Below are positions 1 through 17,800 of a DNA stretch of 64,000 nt, in pieces (position 1 is the first letter of the stretch; each line of letters starts with the position of its first letter). The notes beneath the pieces were generated by a model. The model did no database searches, had not been told where the DNA came from, and saw nothing but the letters and a program-made list of their open reading frames with translations. The DNA is from Onthophagus taurus (lineage: Eukaryota > Arthropoda > Insecta > Coleoptera > Scarabaeidae): NCBI RefSeq assembly GCF_036711975.1, contig NC_091975.1, positions 4,528,501 to 4,592,500 of the forward strand. Reading direction: 5' to 3'. Both the position numbers and the translations under genes were made by a program.

Positions 1-1057
1 CGTGAGAATTTTTAGATTGCCTTCCAGGTGAAAGCCAAGACTTGGGTTAGTTTTAGCGCCCTCCATAGATAAAATAATCCAATCGAATGCAAAGCGACCA
101 AAACTTATAGAGGAAACTATTGGATTGACTCATCTATTGATAAATGTTTATCTCCAGGGTAATACTTCAACCAACTTTCATTCATCATATTCCATAGTGG
201 TCTAACTTTGGCAAATGTATCATTATGAGAGAGGTGGTTATTGTCACAATCATGAAAATAGCGTAAGAGTTCTTCAAAACGGTTATGGACCATGAAGCAA
301 CTCCTAGATGATGGCTATTAATACTTTGATCCCAGTACAGTCTATACCGTGAGCCGCTATTGTAACCTGTTAAAAGTAAAATGCCCGCAAAATTCTTTAC
401 TGCCTCTATATAGTCAATCGAAAATTGGCCTGCCCTTTGGCTATGGCAAAAAATTTTAAAGGGTTATCTTTATCTAAAACGAAATCTGGTACAGTACGTT
501 TTTCTTCAGGGTTTGGTTTTATATCATTTTGTCTCCATTTTCTTTTGGCTACAATCTTATCAGGCGGTTTCACAGGCGAAGATATTGATGGTTGATTCTG
601 CTGTTCATCCTGACTCATATGCGGTATACCTTCATAGGTTACCAGGAATCCTTCCACCAATGGTACCTTGCACCGCACCTCAGCTTCAGCCAATAGTTGT
701 CGACCAGCAAGGTTGTCAATGTCGTCCCCGGAATCCCTATCTCCACTGTCTTCATCGCTCAATTCAACATATTCCGGTGGCGTGATAAATATATCTGCTG
801 ATATTATTGGGCTGTGCTCTTTTAAAGCCGATATAATTTCATTAACATTGAACCGGTATCGAAAAAACGACGGTTAAAACACAAAAATTCAAATGGGTCT
901 TCAATCAAAATTCGCTAATTCTATGTAAAAACTACAAAATATCGTTATTATCTCTACCTAAACTAAAAGATTAGGCATATGAACATATAAAAACAATATC
1001 AGTTAAATGTTGCAATAAAATGCATTTACCAAATAACTTACCTTTTCCGGAACTCAT
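1..1057 (-). pseudogene. piggyBac (DDE_Tnp_1_7) transposase relic, truncated by window edge
   Basis: Reading leftwards, the conceptual protein has an acidic N-terminus with SDEDSGD followed by a basic RKWRQND stretch, then NFAGILLLTGYNSGSRY and a YWDQ segment, then RFEELLRYFHDCDNN and LSIDES. These match the order of conserved blocks in piggyBac transposases, the last being the first catalytic Asp region. The longest open piece is 406-762; the frame continues upstream to about 870 and then needs a 1-base shift in a T run. A short upstream exon (1042-1057, ATG then donor GTAAGT) may be its first exon, which is inference. Frame changes below 406 and a stop just after IDES, with sequence missing between that block and the following LWSLC-like block, mark it as dead. 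The C-terminal half lies outside the window. It sits 5' to 3' in the same direction as Son and may lie in a Son intron. Confidence 0.75.
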
Positions 1058-1104
1058 CTTGGCTAAAATTCACTTCACTTAACCAGTTATTATAAATAAA
1101 CTAG

Positions 1105-1215
1105 GTAGTCTAGGTCTTGTGTTAGTTCTAGTGATAGTGCAATATTAGAACTAACACTAGACCGAGAACTGGAAACATTCGGATTTAGCTACATGTCTCT
1201 CAAGACGGCAAGACT
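1105..1215. repeat. Palindromic GAACTAACACTAGACC-family repeat, single copy
   Basis: Contains TCTAGGTCTTGTGTTAGTTC, then GAACTAACACTAGACC in the opposite sense, followed by an ATTCGGATTTAGC block and TCTCTCAAGACGGC. It is one degenerate member of the family amplified at 53.6-56.7 kb. It lies just upstream of the piggyBac relic's possible first exon. Confidence 0.75.
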
Positions 1216-1588
1216 GCATATCAATAGACTCTGTGTTAATAGCTTGTGTGTCAATTGATACAAAAAATTCTGAAATAAATCAGTAAATTAGGTGGATCCG
1301 AATGTAACGCTTAAAGAGAGGGGTAGGTCATCAACGACATTTTATTTGTTGTGCGTTGAAAACCTAAGAAACAACTGTACAACAACTGTACCCGAAAATA
1401 TGCGTTTTAACCGAATGTGCTGCGAAAATATACGGTCGATGACGTCACATCGAAACTTTAAAGTGATTTTTCGGTAAGTTTTACACGTTTCCGCGCTTTT
1501 TTTTATTTCTAACTGCTTACTTGAGTCCATTTTTAAGCCACATTATGATTCTTGAATTATACCTTAATTTTAATCATAAAATTTTTAC
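1216..1588. other. Start of Son intron 1 (or intergenic), no gene seen
   Basis: AT-rich sequence with short spurious ORFs on both strands. I searched the minus strand for the G-patch and double-stranded RNA-binding exons expected next in Son and found neither, so the following Son exons must lie left of the window. Confidence 0.5.
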
Positions 1589-2896
1589 CTCCATTTGTGT
1601 ATTATTAACAAATACTTCAGGTTGAGTTAAAGTTTCTTTAGGTTTTTGTACAATCGTTGTTTTAGGTGGAGTTGGTTTTGAAATATTACTACTTGAAACA
1701 CTTGCTATAGTTATAGTTGTTGTTGTGGTCGTTGTTGTTGATTCTGTTTTTTTCGGTGAAACAGGTACCCATTCGCTTTCAGTTTTTCGATGTTGTTGTC
1801 CGCTGCTAACTGGAAATTGTATCCGTAATTCAGAAGCACGTTCTTGAGAATTTTTAATCGGCAATGGAACCGAATTCTTTATGTTCATGGTGATAGAAAT
1901 GGGTCTTTCTTTAATTAAAAATGGGTGGTGAAACTGTTTATCACTATCAGAATCAGTGTCGTTATCTTCTGAGACACTGGAAAGTTCACCTAATTCTTCT
2001 TTTTGTGATAAAGTTTTACAAAAATCGGTTAATTCCTCAACGGTTTTTCCTCCTGATTTAATGGCAGCAATAACTTTTTCTTGGGCTTGTGGTCCTAGTG
2101 TTAAAGCACCGGGTAAACTTCCCGATTTCATCATTTGAATTGCATTTTTTCGTGCGATTTCTAATAATTTCTTTTTATCTATATGTGATGATAATGAAGT
2201 TTCATCTCTGTTGGGGCGTTTTTCTTTCTCTGAGTAACTCCTATGATGATGGGTTTTTGAATATTTATCATCTTTGCCATAAAAATCGTCGTAAAATGAT
2301 CGTTTTTTTTCGTAATCTTTTCGATCCCGTCTTGGACTATATTTTTCTCTTTTTCGTTTATTTGATTTTCTTTCGATTGATCTACTACGTGATCTTAATC
2401 GATACCTTTCTTTACTCCTTCCTCTTTTAACATCATCTTGGGATTTACTCCTTTTTTTCTTTTTATTACAATCTTTACTACTATCTTTTTTGTGGTTAAC
2501 TTTTTCTTTTTTAGGTTTAGGTTCAATTTCAATCATTTCTTTTCCTTTAATTGCTAAAATTGTTGCATCGTAAATGGATGAGCACTTCTCTTCAATGTCT
2601 TTTTCTATTTTAATGTCAATATCTTTCTCTTTTTTAATTAATAACCCGGTTATATCAATACCGGAGTTATCACTACACTCACTATCGGATCTCTTTCTCT
2701 TTTTTGATTTCTTTTTGTGCTTTTTCTCTTTGTGTTTATGCTTTTTTTTGCTTTTCTTGTGTTTCTTATCTTCACCTTTTTCCTTTTTAACAATCACCGG
2801 CGGGTCGGCATCAAAACTTCCGAATAACTCGGAAAGGATTTCCATTGATGATTTTTGGGTGTCTTGTGTAGGTTGTTCCACATTTTCCATTGGCAT
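1589..2896 (-). CDS. Son: Son-like splicing cofactor, 5' coding exon
   Basis: This 436-codon exon starts at ATG 2896 and ends in phase 0 at a donor (GAG/GTAAAA, exon end 1589). Residues about 35-240 are Lys/Arg/Ser/Glu-rich with runs of KHKHKEKKHKKK and SRSRS type, as in SR-related nuclear-speckle proteins. Residues about 240-375 contain the conserved Son block: KKLLEIARKNAIQM, GGKTVEELTDFCK, FHHPF and FPVSSGQQHRK followed by SEWVPV. In animals Son is a nuclear-speckle scaffold for splicing of weak introns, with a G-patch and a dsRNA-binding domain at the C-terminus. Those domains are absent here because further exons lie to the left, beyond an intron containing the piggyBac relic. The 3' end of the exon codes a Thr run. 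It shares a 0.7-kb divergent intergenic region with cN-II. The family call is firm; the full gene structure is not visible. Confidence 0.85.
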
Positions 2897-3579
2897 TTTT
2901 TATACAAATTTGTCTTAAAACAGATTGCTGTGGCTGGTTTTTTTGTTTACTTTATGAAAATGGGTGATGTTCTCGAAGGTAGCGAGTGGAAATCGTATAA
3001 ATGTAAGTAGAAATTTCGTTCTTGCGCTTTTTTTTCTTTTTTGTATATCGATAAGTTTACACTTTTTGTTGTAAATAGATAAATTAAACGTTTGATATAT
3101 TTTGACGTTTAATCTGCGCAAATGTCATTCCATTGAATTTTTAATACCAACCTAAAAAATAAAGCTAAAAATAAATTTTCCCAATAAAAAATTCTTTATT
3201 ATTTTGTTGCAATTTAATTTTTTTGATAAAGAGATTGTTTACTTTTATTAAACATCAATATTAAATTTGTTTTTAAAAGATATCTATTTGGTGCTTTTAA
3301 AGAAACAAAATCCCTATGACATAACCCTTCCGTAGGGACTGTCATTTGATAACTGTCTTTTTTGTATAAAAAATATAAGGCACTTTTATGCGCTTATTTT
3401 AAAAATCGAATCCGTTCAACAATCGGGAAACGCGTCAACTATCGATAGTTTATTTTTGTTGCCCTCGCGTGTATAAAAAACTCAGCAGGAAAATCGCCTA
3501 CCACGTTCATCGACGATTTTTGCCCCTCTTTCGGATAAAACCCTTTAAATCATTAGTACAATTTGCTACAGTTTCAGAT
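2897..3579. promoter_or_regulatory. Divergent Son / cN-II intergenic promoter region
   Basis: Only about 680 bp separate the Son ATG (minus) from the ATG of cN-II first exon 1a (plus), so both proximal promoters and 5' UTRs should lie here. The sequence is very AT-rich with poly-T tracts. A CpG-containing patch at about 3415-3475 precedes exon 1a. I see no clear TATA box. The bidirectional role is inferred from geometry. Confidence 0.5.
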
Positions 3580-9637
<6,058 letters not shown>

Positions 9638-10985
9638 AAAATAGATAATGGTGTCAATAAAAAATACCTTAGAAAAGAATCGCAATTTTTTTTAAAGGTG
9701 ATTTAAAAAAACAGGAATGAATGTAAACGAGTTTTGCAGTGCCATAAGCGTTAAGGTTTTAATTTATTTGTTGCGATACACAGAGAGTAATATATACCAA
9801 CTACACTTTTTTAATATAATTAGATTGTTTTTTGTATATTGTGTATTTTTTAATCGCATTTTTTGAGACAGGGTAGACATTTAACAAATAAGAAGTAAAT
9901 GACTTAGATTATAATGTTTATTGATTAATAAAATTTATTTCAACAGTTTAAAATAAATTTGTGCCTTTGTATCTTCCAATTAGATTTCCAAGTCTTTTTC
10001 ATGCCCCTCTTTCAAAACTTTACATGAAGACATGAGATCTTGTTCCTGATCTTTATTTTTGATATATTGTTTCAAAAATATTACTCTTAATGGTGCAATG
10101 TGTGAATGTTCCATGAAACCTCTTCTTTGAAATAAATATAGGATAAACCTTAATTATTATCACTTTAAATCCTCTCAATAATATGTGAGTAAAGTACAAT
10201 GATATATTCACACTGTTTGATATAAAGCATCCTTCACAAAATCGACCCCAATTGATTTTGGTCGATAATAATCAATCGTCACCTTATGATATAAGGTGAT
10301 GATATTGAAGGCTTTCAGCATCATTAAACCGCGCTTTTATGCGGTACACTGAACTGAATTAAACTGGACAGAATGATATGAAAAACCATATATTAAGTCC
10401 ACGTACAGTTAACGCCATATTTTCATTATCACGGTTATACTCGCCATTCCCGATTTTCATCCGCGATTATTGAATAGGCAGATTTCCAGGGGAATACCCT
10501 GAGAACAACTTTTGATATTATTAACACAATCGACGTGAGATTCCAATTTATCATAAGAATGCGCCAATAATTTAACGTTTCTTTTAGAATATATACAGGT
10601 GTAAGCAACAAAGTACATAAATGACATGTTGATACCTAAAGCTTTTAGTTTTTGAGTTATTTTAATTAGAAGCTTTTTAAAGCAATTAAATCTTGGCTCC
10701 TTAATGCCATTCATGTACTTTGTCGCTTATGTGGGACACCTGTATATATGAAAATAAAATAAATTTTAATGTATCACTGTATTTGATTAACAAAATTATA
10801 AACAATTCAGTCTTAATAACTAAAATACATTCGAGATAAACTTACCTCATCTTACTTTAGATAATTATAACAATAAAAAGAATATATATTTTAATTAATT
10901 GATTAACAAATTTATAAACAATTCAGACTTAATACTTAATAACTAAAATACATTCTGTATTAAGCAAGATAAACTTATCTTTACT
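9638..10985. other. cN-II / RMI1 convergent intergenic region
   Basis: Holds the cN-II 3' UTR with a candidate polyadenylation signal AATAAA at 9927-9932 (an earlier one is near 9655). There is a 21-bp perfect palindrome at about 10280-10300 (TCACCTTAT-GAT-ATAAGGTGA), a small TA-flanked MITE (10596-10742), and a duplicated copy of the RMI1 3' end (see repeat at 10784-11012). I see no other gene. Confidence 0.5.
10596..10742. mobile_element. Small MITE, TATA-CAGGTGT ends
   Basis: About 147 bp. The left end CAGGTGTAAGCAACAAAGTA and the right end, read in reverse complement, CAGGTGTCCCACATAAGCGA then CAAAGTACATGAATG, match apart from a 7-base insertion. Both ends are flanked by TATA. The spurious minus-strand ORF at 10457-10714 is explained by this element. 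Confidence 0.7.
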
Positions 10986-11012
10986 TTAGAAAATCCTAAC
11001 AATAAAAGGAAC
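10784..11012. repeat. Partial tandem duplication of the RMI1 3' end
   Basis: A block near 10784-10885 and a second near 10903-11012 share GATTAACAAA, TATAAACAATTCAG, AACTAAAATACATTC, ACTTTAGA and AACAATAAAA in the same order. The second copy contains the RMI1 stop codon and last codons; the first is a diverged, downstream, non-coding copy. Confidence 0.75.
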
Positions 11013-12531
11013 ATTGTCTTCCTCATCCCCTTTATATTCAATTTCCATCATAGAATTTAAATCTTGAAGTTTTACACGTAGATTTTCGAGTGCCTAAATC
11101 ACATTAATTATTAAATTTAAATCAATTAAAAACAATTCATAATTAAATTACCTTCATAACATTACTTGTAGCTTCTTTATCCTTCATTTGAACACGTTTT
11201 TTCATCTCTAACATTTCCTGGGATGAATTTCCCACTAATTCAGTTACAACAGAATCATGAACATTTACATTTAACTCTTCATTTTCCGCTTCAATTTTGA
11301 TTTGGAGAACCCAACCTACTGAATCTGCCACGGTTAATTTTTTTACGACCGATTTAAATTTAGCAAAGGTTTTGAAAGTTCCATGTCGATTCATGGCAAT
11401 TAATTGTTTTAATTCGGGTAATGTATAAATTTTATCTTCATTTTCATTGTTCCAGGGGGTAAAAAATTCATCGGTTAAATCAGAAATTTGTAATTGAACA
11501 TTGAGATCATTTTGCAATTTCAAATTTTCATTTGATTTGGTTTTAATTTTGGTTTCTTGTAGTAATTCTTGTTCTATTTCTAATAATTCATCAATTTCAT
11601 CAGAAAATAAATCGTCCATTTCATTGTAATCAGTTGTTTTTGCGTCACTTTTTATAGTGATATCATTAGAGGTATTAGTTTGTGTAATTTTTTTATTTGA
11701 AACTGATTTTATTTGATTCGGAGTTACTTCTAGTGGCTTTTTATCATTTTTATTGAAGTTAACCTCACTATTTATAGAATTATTTGCAAAATTATTTTGT
11801 ACATTGCTTATATTCGATGTTGATTCCATTAAGTTTGGTTCTATGGTTGTTATTAATTGATTTATTGCAATTCGATTATTAATAAATCTTGGTTTAGGAT
11901 TTATGGGCAATTTTAATGATTGTGCTAGCACATTTTCTGCAGCATTTGAAACTAAAATTTCTTCGACTTCACCTCCAAGCAATTGTACATGATGATTTTC
12001 AAGCATAATTGTACCTTTTCTTATAGTGACAGGATGATTAATAAATATTTTAATTCCTGGGGATAAATTCAAATTTAAGCTATCAACAGGTTTATATTCG
12101 AATGCTTTAATTTCTTGAACACCATCAGTTAAAACCATTTGTAGTACACCTTTATTATTAGTAACCTTGTTTTGAGCATTCTCATCTTCATCAAAACCTC
12201 TCGTTAAAGCATGATAGTTTCTAATTTGGTTAAGTTGTTGTAATTGTGATTTGGAAATATCTATAATTGACATCATTTGTAATACCAGCGGTTTTTTGGT
12301 AATTAATTTTTCGATCTTTGTCACGTCCGGTGGTAATTGGGGTACTTTTACTTTACGTAAATCGAAAATTAACCATTGATCGTAAATGGCTGATTTGAAT
12401 TCGTTTTCTGTATAACTTGATTTCTCCTCTTTCAACCATTTTATACAACATCCTAACCATTCGTCGGATAAAGGAATGTGTAAGTTTTGAAAATAAGACT
12501 TTGTTCTAATTATTTCATCATTTAAAGACAT
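10986..12531 (-). CDS. RMI1: RMI1, RecQ-mediated genome instability protein 1
   Basis: Two exons: 12531-11152 (460 codons) and 11093-10986 (35 codons plus stop), joined in phase 0 at AAG/GTAATT and TTAG/GCA; 495 aa in total. RMI1 is the OB-fold scaffold of the BLM helicase-topoisomerase III complex that dissolves double Holliday junctions in the nucleus. The N-terminus (about residues 1-85) has the three-helix pattern of the family. Residues about 90-200 form the first OB fold, with LTDGVQEIKAFEY, LSPGIKIFI and the hallmark LLGGEVEEIL. A low-complexity Asn/Thr/Ser linker follows. Residues about 375-495 match the C-terminal OB fold: FKTFAKFKSVVKKLTV, VGWVLQIKIE, and the helix ending in the second exon with LQDLNSMMEIEY. 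The small second exon completes this domain and is easy to miss. The start ATG is 12531; a tandem repeat lies just upstream. Confidence 0.9.
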
Positions 12532-12580
12532 GTTGAACAGAAAAGAAACAATTTTTCATTATTTGAGGTTATGTTATATA

Positions 12581-12880
12581 TGTGAGGTTATTTTTTATGT
12601 CAGTAAGAAGCGCCATCTCTTTTCAATAAGACTCATTAAAAATTTGAATTTAAAATTTTCTATCATTTTTAAGTTTTTAAAGATATCCAACACTTTGTAC
12701 AAATCAAATTTTGCGTTTACGTTAAAATTTGTATGTGAGGTTATTTTCTATGTCAGTAAGAAGCACCACCTCTTTTCAATAAAACTCATTATAAATTTGA
12801 ATTTAAAATTTAAAATCTTTAAGGATTTCCAACTCTTTGTACAAATCAAATTTTAACTTTACGTTAAAATTTGTATATAA
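12581..12880. repeat. 153-bp tandem duplication upstream of RMI1
   Basis: TGTGAGGTTATTTTTTATGT begins at 12581 and recurs at 12734 with a few changes. Both copies continue through CAGTAAGAAGC, TTGTACAAATCAAATTTT and TTTACGTTAAAATTTGTAT. The array starts 50 bp upstream of the RMI1 ATG, so it probably overlaps its 5' UTR or promoter. Confidence 0.9.
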
Positions 12881-14894
12881 TGTTTCAACGTTTTCGACAC
12901 ATTTTGTTTGCGTTCTATTCGTGGAAAACAGGTTAATACAATGGTGTTGTAGGGACATAATTATACCGTTGGAGATGATCTATGCCAAACAAGCAGAGTT
13001 CTGGGTATTACGTTGTCGCAATTCGTAATTGGATTGGGTTATTTATCAGCGAAAATTAAAGGGGGATAGAACCGATTTCTGCATTCAAATTAAAAAAAAA
13101 AATGTGCTTATTTTCCATTTTCTGTTTAATTAATTCTCTTTTAAAACAGCCAACGAAAGACGCTAATTAAAGCACACCAAAGTTAATTACGATTTAGAAG
13201 TTCAAATCAACAACTTTAAATTGAACTTTTATTTACGGTCTTTATTTAGTTTTTAGTTGCTCATAGAGATTCTGTTACACAATGAAAGTTTTAAAAATGA
13301 ATGAGACGAAACGAAATTCTTTTTTTCGTGTTTTCTCTTTAAACCAATTAGCAAAAAGTTGGTAATAATAGCAAATGTCCATTTTACCTCAGTTTGTAAG
13401 CTTTTAATTTAAAGACTTTCAACGTCTCGTCGAGGGAGATGAAAGGAATGGTAAGACTTAAATTTAATTGCTGTTACTCTAGCAACGTCTTTTTTAAATT
13501 TATTATCTCTCATGATTAATTAATGCAAGCTGGCCGTAGATGTGGTGATTATGGTGCGAAAGTGCGAAAGCAAGTCCAGCGCAGACCATAATAACCCAAC
13601 TCTAATACAAATATGACATGTGATCAAGCTAAGACAACTTCTAACAAACCTAACATAATTCTAAAGCAAACGAACCCAACCCCGAAGCAAAAAATTGGCA
13701 AGCCTTGAAAAAGATATCGGATTCTTTTTGACATCTCTAAGAGATTATCAAGCACACTTAAGGGTGTGAGTATGATGATAAGTATGTTTAGCAATTAAGT
13801 GATAGATAAATTAGTATTACTATCCAGAGCATAGTATTTGTGGAACCAAGAGTAATCTTGATCATGGATTCTAATGGGAATATAAATGACAATTTTAAAA
13901 CGTTTTATTGATTATACGTGAAATTTGATACAGTTGTGTATCACGGCATAATTAATCTTGTGGAAAATGTCGAGATTTAGGACAAACTTATTAATTATTT
14001 TCAGTAATAAATCACACAAACGAATACATTTTTGACACATTTTCCTTGTTTAGAATCTGGTAGCAGTTGAATTAGTAGTATGTAGTTTTTATCCGCCATA
14101 ATAATGTGTTTTCTGTTTTAGCAAAATATTTCTAACAAAAATATTAAACAAGTTGCATTGAAAATGGATATGTTATTCAGAAAGTTCTGGAAAGTTCAAA
14201 CATGACACAACAAAGGGTTGTGAAAATTGTTAGTTAAATAGGTAACAGCCGAAACGAAGTAAACCCGACGTATTTTACTCGCGAATTAAACTCATATTAT
14301 AACCACAGAGAATGTAAATTATAACATGGTTATAACCTACATACACGGTGTAGTAGTTGCTACTTGTGATGCGATATCCGATTTGATTTGCATTTATTTT
14401 TAAAATTAGATTCAAAATCAATTGAAGTTATTATTTCCGATATAAATAATTACAATAATAAAAATATTCCGATTTTCAATTCAGCGAAATATACCAATAT
14501 GACAATTGTATTAATGGTATTTAAATAATAAAATTCTATTTTAAAATAATAACACAGCATTAAATAACATCGAATTTTATTTTGTATGTTATGTATGTAC
14601 TTTTTTATTTGTCAGACATCACAAACAGTTTTTGTTACAAAAAAAATTCTAGTTACACAACAATTATATTACAAACATCGTTATATTTATTTTAAGTATA
14701 CTTTGGCTGGTTATTTCTTGAGTTTTAACGTTGAACTTTCTTCGTTACTTATCTCAAACCTTTATATTCTTTATCTTCTTTATATGAGCTGTTCAAAATG
14801 TTGTCCTTTTTTAAGCAAACATTTTCTGCTATGTTAAAAGTAGTCAGAAATTTAATAAATAATCCTGCAATTTTTACCTCGAATTCTGTCCGGA
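12881..14894. other. RMI1 / GPCR intergenic region, no gene seen
   Basis: AT-rich, with scattered short ORFs that resemble nothing I know. It should contain the upstream region of RMI1 and the 3' UTR of the GPCR gene. No repeat with clear borders was found. Confidence 0.4.
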
Positions 14895-17800
14895 TCAGGA
14901 TGTTTCCATGCTTCCACAATCCGAAAATTCCCCATTTCCCGTCATAACGAGATCCCCTCTTCGTTCACCGGGAATACCGTACACGGACGAACGATGTTGT
15001 CCCGGATTTTGCTGGTTGGGGATGTCGCACGAACGACGAAGTTTCCGGTTACTGAACCGGAAGTAACCACGAAGGCGTTCTTTTGATGGACTATAAACAA
15101 TATAAATTTCAAATAACAAAATCTAGTGTTAGTTCAATGAAAAATATACAACCATTTAACGCTGAATAACAATTAAAACAAGAACTACCGCCCTTGATTT
15201 ATAACTGTTGGTTTTTATTTTTGAGCGCAAACATTTATATTTAAATATACTATCCGTTATATCAAGATTTTATTGAATTTTTTTAATGAATTTTATTATA
15301 AATTGTTTAATTATATATTTTTAGATTAAAATTTAAGTTTAATCTGAATTGTCCACGCAAATAGCGATCGATGGATTGGCGACCATTACGTGAGAGGTGT
15401 TCCGAAGTTTGCCCCGAAGTTGATGGACGTCCACAGATTTTAATTGAAACAAATAATTACGAACCGGGATTAATTTGATTTATTGGCGTATTAGCAAACC
15501 CCATTAATTTATTGGTTTGCCTATTTTACGGCGCAATAGTAACTATAATTAGGAAGCGAGGCAAAAATTTATTCGGTTAGTTAAACGTAAATTCACCAAT
15601 TAATTTATCGATTCATGTTAGAAACTTCGAATATAGTTTAAATTTCGTGTAATTAAAACGTAATTAATTGGTCTTTGTGCAGAAGTTTCCATTGAAACGT
15701 ATTATAATTAGCCTAATTAAATTGTAAGATCATTTCCGATTTCTTAATCTCGTGTCATTTTCTTCTTTGTTTTTTACTTACCGACTCATTTGCCAAGATG
15801 CGAATAAAATCGGGGTGGAACAAGTATGAAGAAACGCGATCCAAACCAGCATAGTGTAGGTGATATCGAAATGGGCGGTATTCTCGTAGGTTTCGATAAG
15901 AGCCAATCGAGCCACCCTCAAGATCATCAACGGGCAAAGAAAAACCGCGTACATGGTCACCATTAAGACCAAATACTTCTGCGTTCGCGTTTCTTTGGAG
16001 ATATCGAGGTCTTCGCTCGATTCCTGTCTAAATCGACTCTCTCTGTAACTAGCCCGGTTATTTCTTGTATAACTATTTCGGCTGTTATCGCTTAAAGTAT
16101 CGCAATCACCACGACAGTTACTTCTACTAAAAAAGAAAAAAATCGTTGTTTGTATTACATTTAAATTTTTAATTATGAGTTTACGTGATATCGATGGTGG
16201 TTGAATGAGAATCGGTCCTAGATCTCCCATTTCGTCGAGTTTCGAATAAAATCACTCCGGAATCCCCTTGTTGTTCCTGCAATTTTCTCGAAACTTTCAC
16301 GTACAAGTACGAAATTGTTGATAACGGAGCTGCGTACCTAAATTTTTTTAAAAAAAGGATATTATGCAAAAAATACAATTTTCTAAAAGCGAATTTCACA
16401 AGGATTTCACCGGGTGCCGAGTTTCAGACGGCAACAAATGGGATTACCGGAACACAGGATCTTTTAAATTGAATTAAAGTGAATTCAACTCGATTTCAGT
16501 TGACATTTAAGAGATTCTAATTGCAAATTTGTGATGACAACATAAATGAACCGTATTAAATTATGTTCAATTATTAGAATTAATCTGGGATTATGTTTCA
16601 TTTTACCTAACACAACAAAACTATCAAATTAATAATACCTTAATATTTGATGTGGTGCAAAACGGAGCGTAAAAAAGATGTTAATTAAAATACGTTCCTG
16701 GCAACCTTTGTATCTGTGTAAAATGTTTAATGACGAAGAGAAGTTTCTACATTTTCATTAAAACACAAATATAGGAAAGGATTTCTACATATACAGCGAA
16801 TTGTTTCGAAGTTTGGATAAATTTTGATGCTCATAAAATATTTGTATGTAATAATACAAAGAAGGAGCAACATTTTATCGTGTGACAGCGCAAAAACTCC
16901 TTCAGCAGCAAAAATATCCCAAAGAGACAAGGCTTAAGTGGACTCTAAAAGGTAAACAAGAAATATTCGTCGATTATGGAGAAGATATGAAAAGTTATAA
17001 GGTTTATATACCAGAGAAAGAAAAGACTAATATCAAAAAATAATGAAAGATTTAACTGGATTAAAAATAATCGTTTAAATTAAGCTCTAACTCGTACTCT
17101 CCAAACTCCTGATATGTCATACACCGCTAGTTGGTAGACCATAAAGAGATAGGGAAATTGCTAATTGCAGATTTATCGATTCATGTGACACTGGGTGGTT
17201 CATGTGACACATAACACGCCTTGTGGACACATTTCATCCAATAATCTAAAATTTGGAGTATTATTTAGTAAAACAAGTTTAATAAAAGTCGTGCTTTCCA
17301 AACACAAACGCGGATCATCATTAAATATTCAAATACGATAGAGTTGAGGGTTCCCACAGTTTAGGAATTACGTGATGACTTTCTGGGATTACTTAGCGGA
17401 ATTAGTTAGCGCCAATTCTAAGTATTTGTTTTGTGAACTTAGTTTGGTCATTCGCGGTGAGTCGGTGTTTGTTTCCTTAAATGCTCAATCCTGGCGAAAA
17501 ATATCCGGGGAAGTTAAACAGCAATGTTTTCTTTAACCAAAATAATACAAAGATAAATACTTAATTACGAAGCGCAAGGTAATCACGTGTAATTTAAAAT
17601 TAATAATACGCCACGGGGTTTAAATTAATAGGGGCCGATCAGCGAAATGTAACGGTGTTCATCGATGCGAAACCACCACTATACAGCATCCGACTGCCGT
17701 TAAAGGTTGCAAAATATATTGGTGTCATAATTTTGGGATGGAGTTTGTGGGAAAACACATAAAACAAAGTCAGCTGCTACTTGCGATATTGAAGATGAGG

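Noticed and set aside
3469-3579. N-terminal extension of cN-II exon 1a (reading from 3469)
   Set aside because: The first codon is GTG, not ATG, and no ATG occurs in frame before 3580, so it is more likely 5' UTR.
13510-13620. Short inverted segment (GATTATGGTGCG ... CAGACCATAAT)
   Set aside because: Only about 8 bases pair; not better than expected by chance in this sequence.
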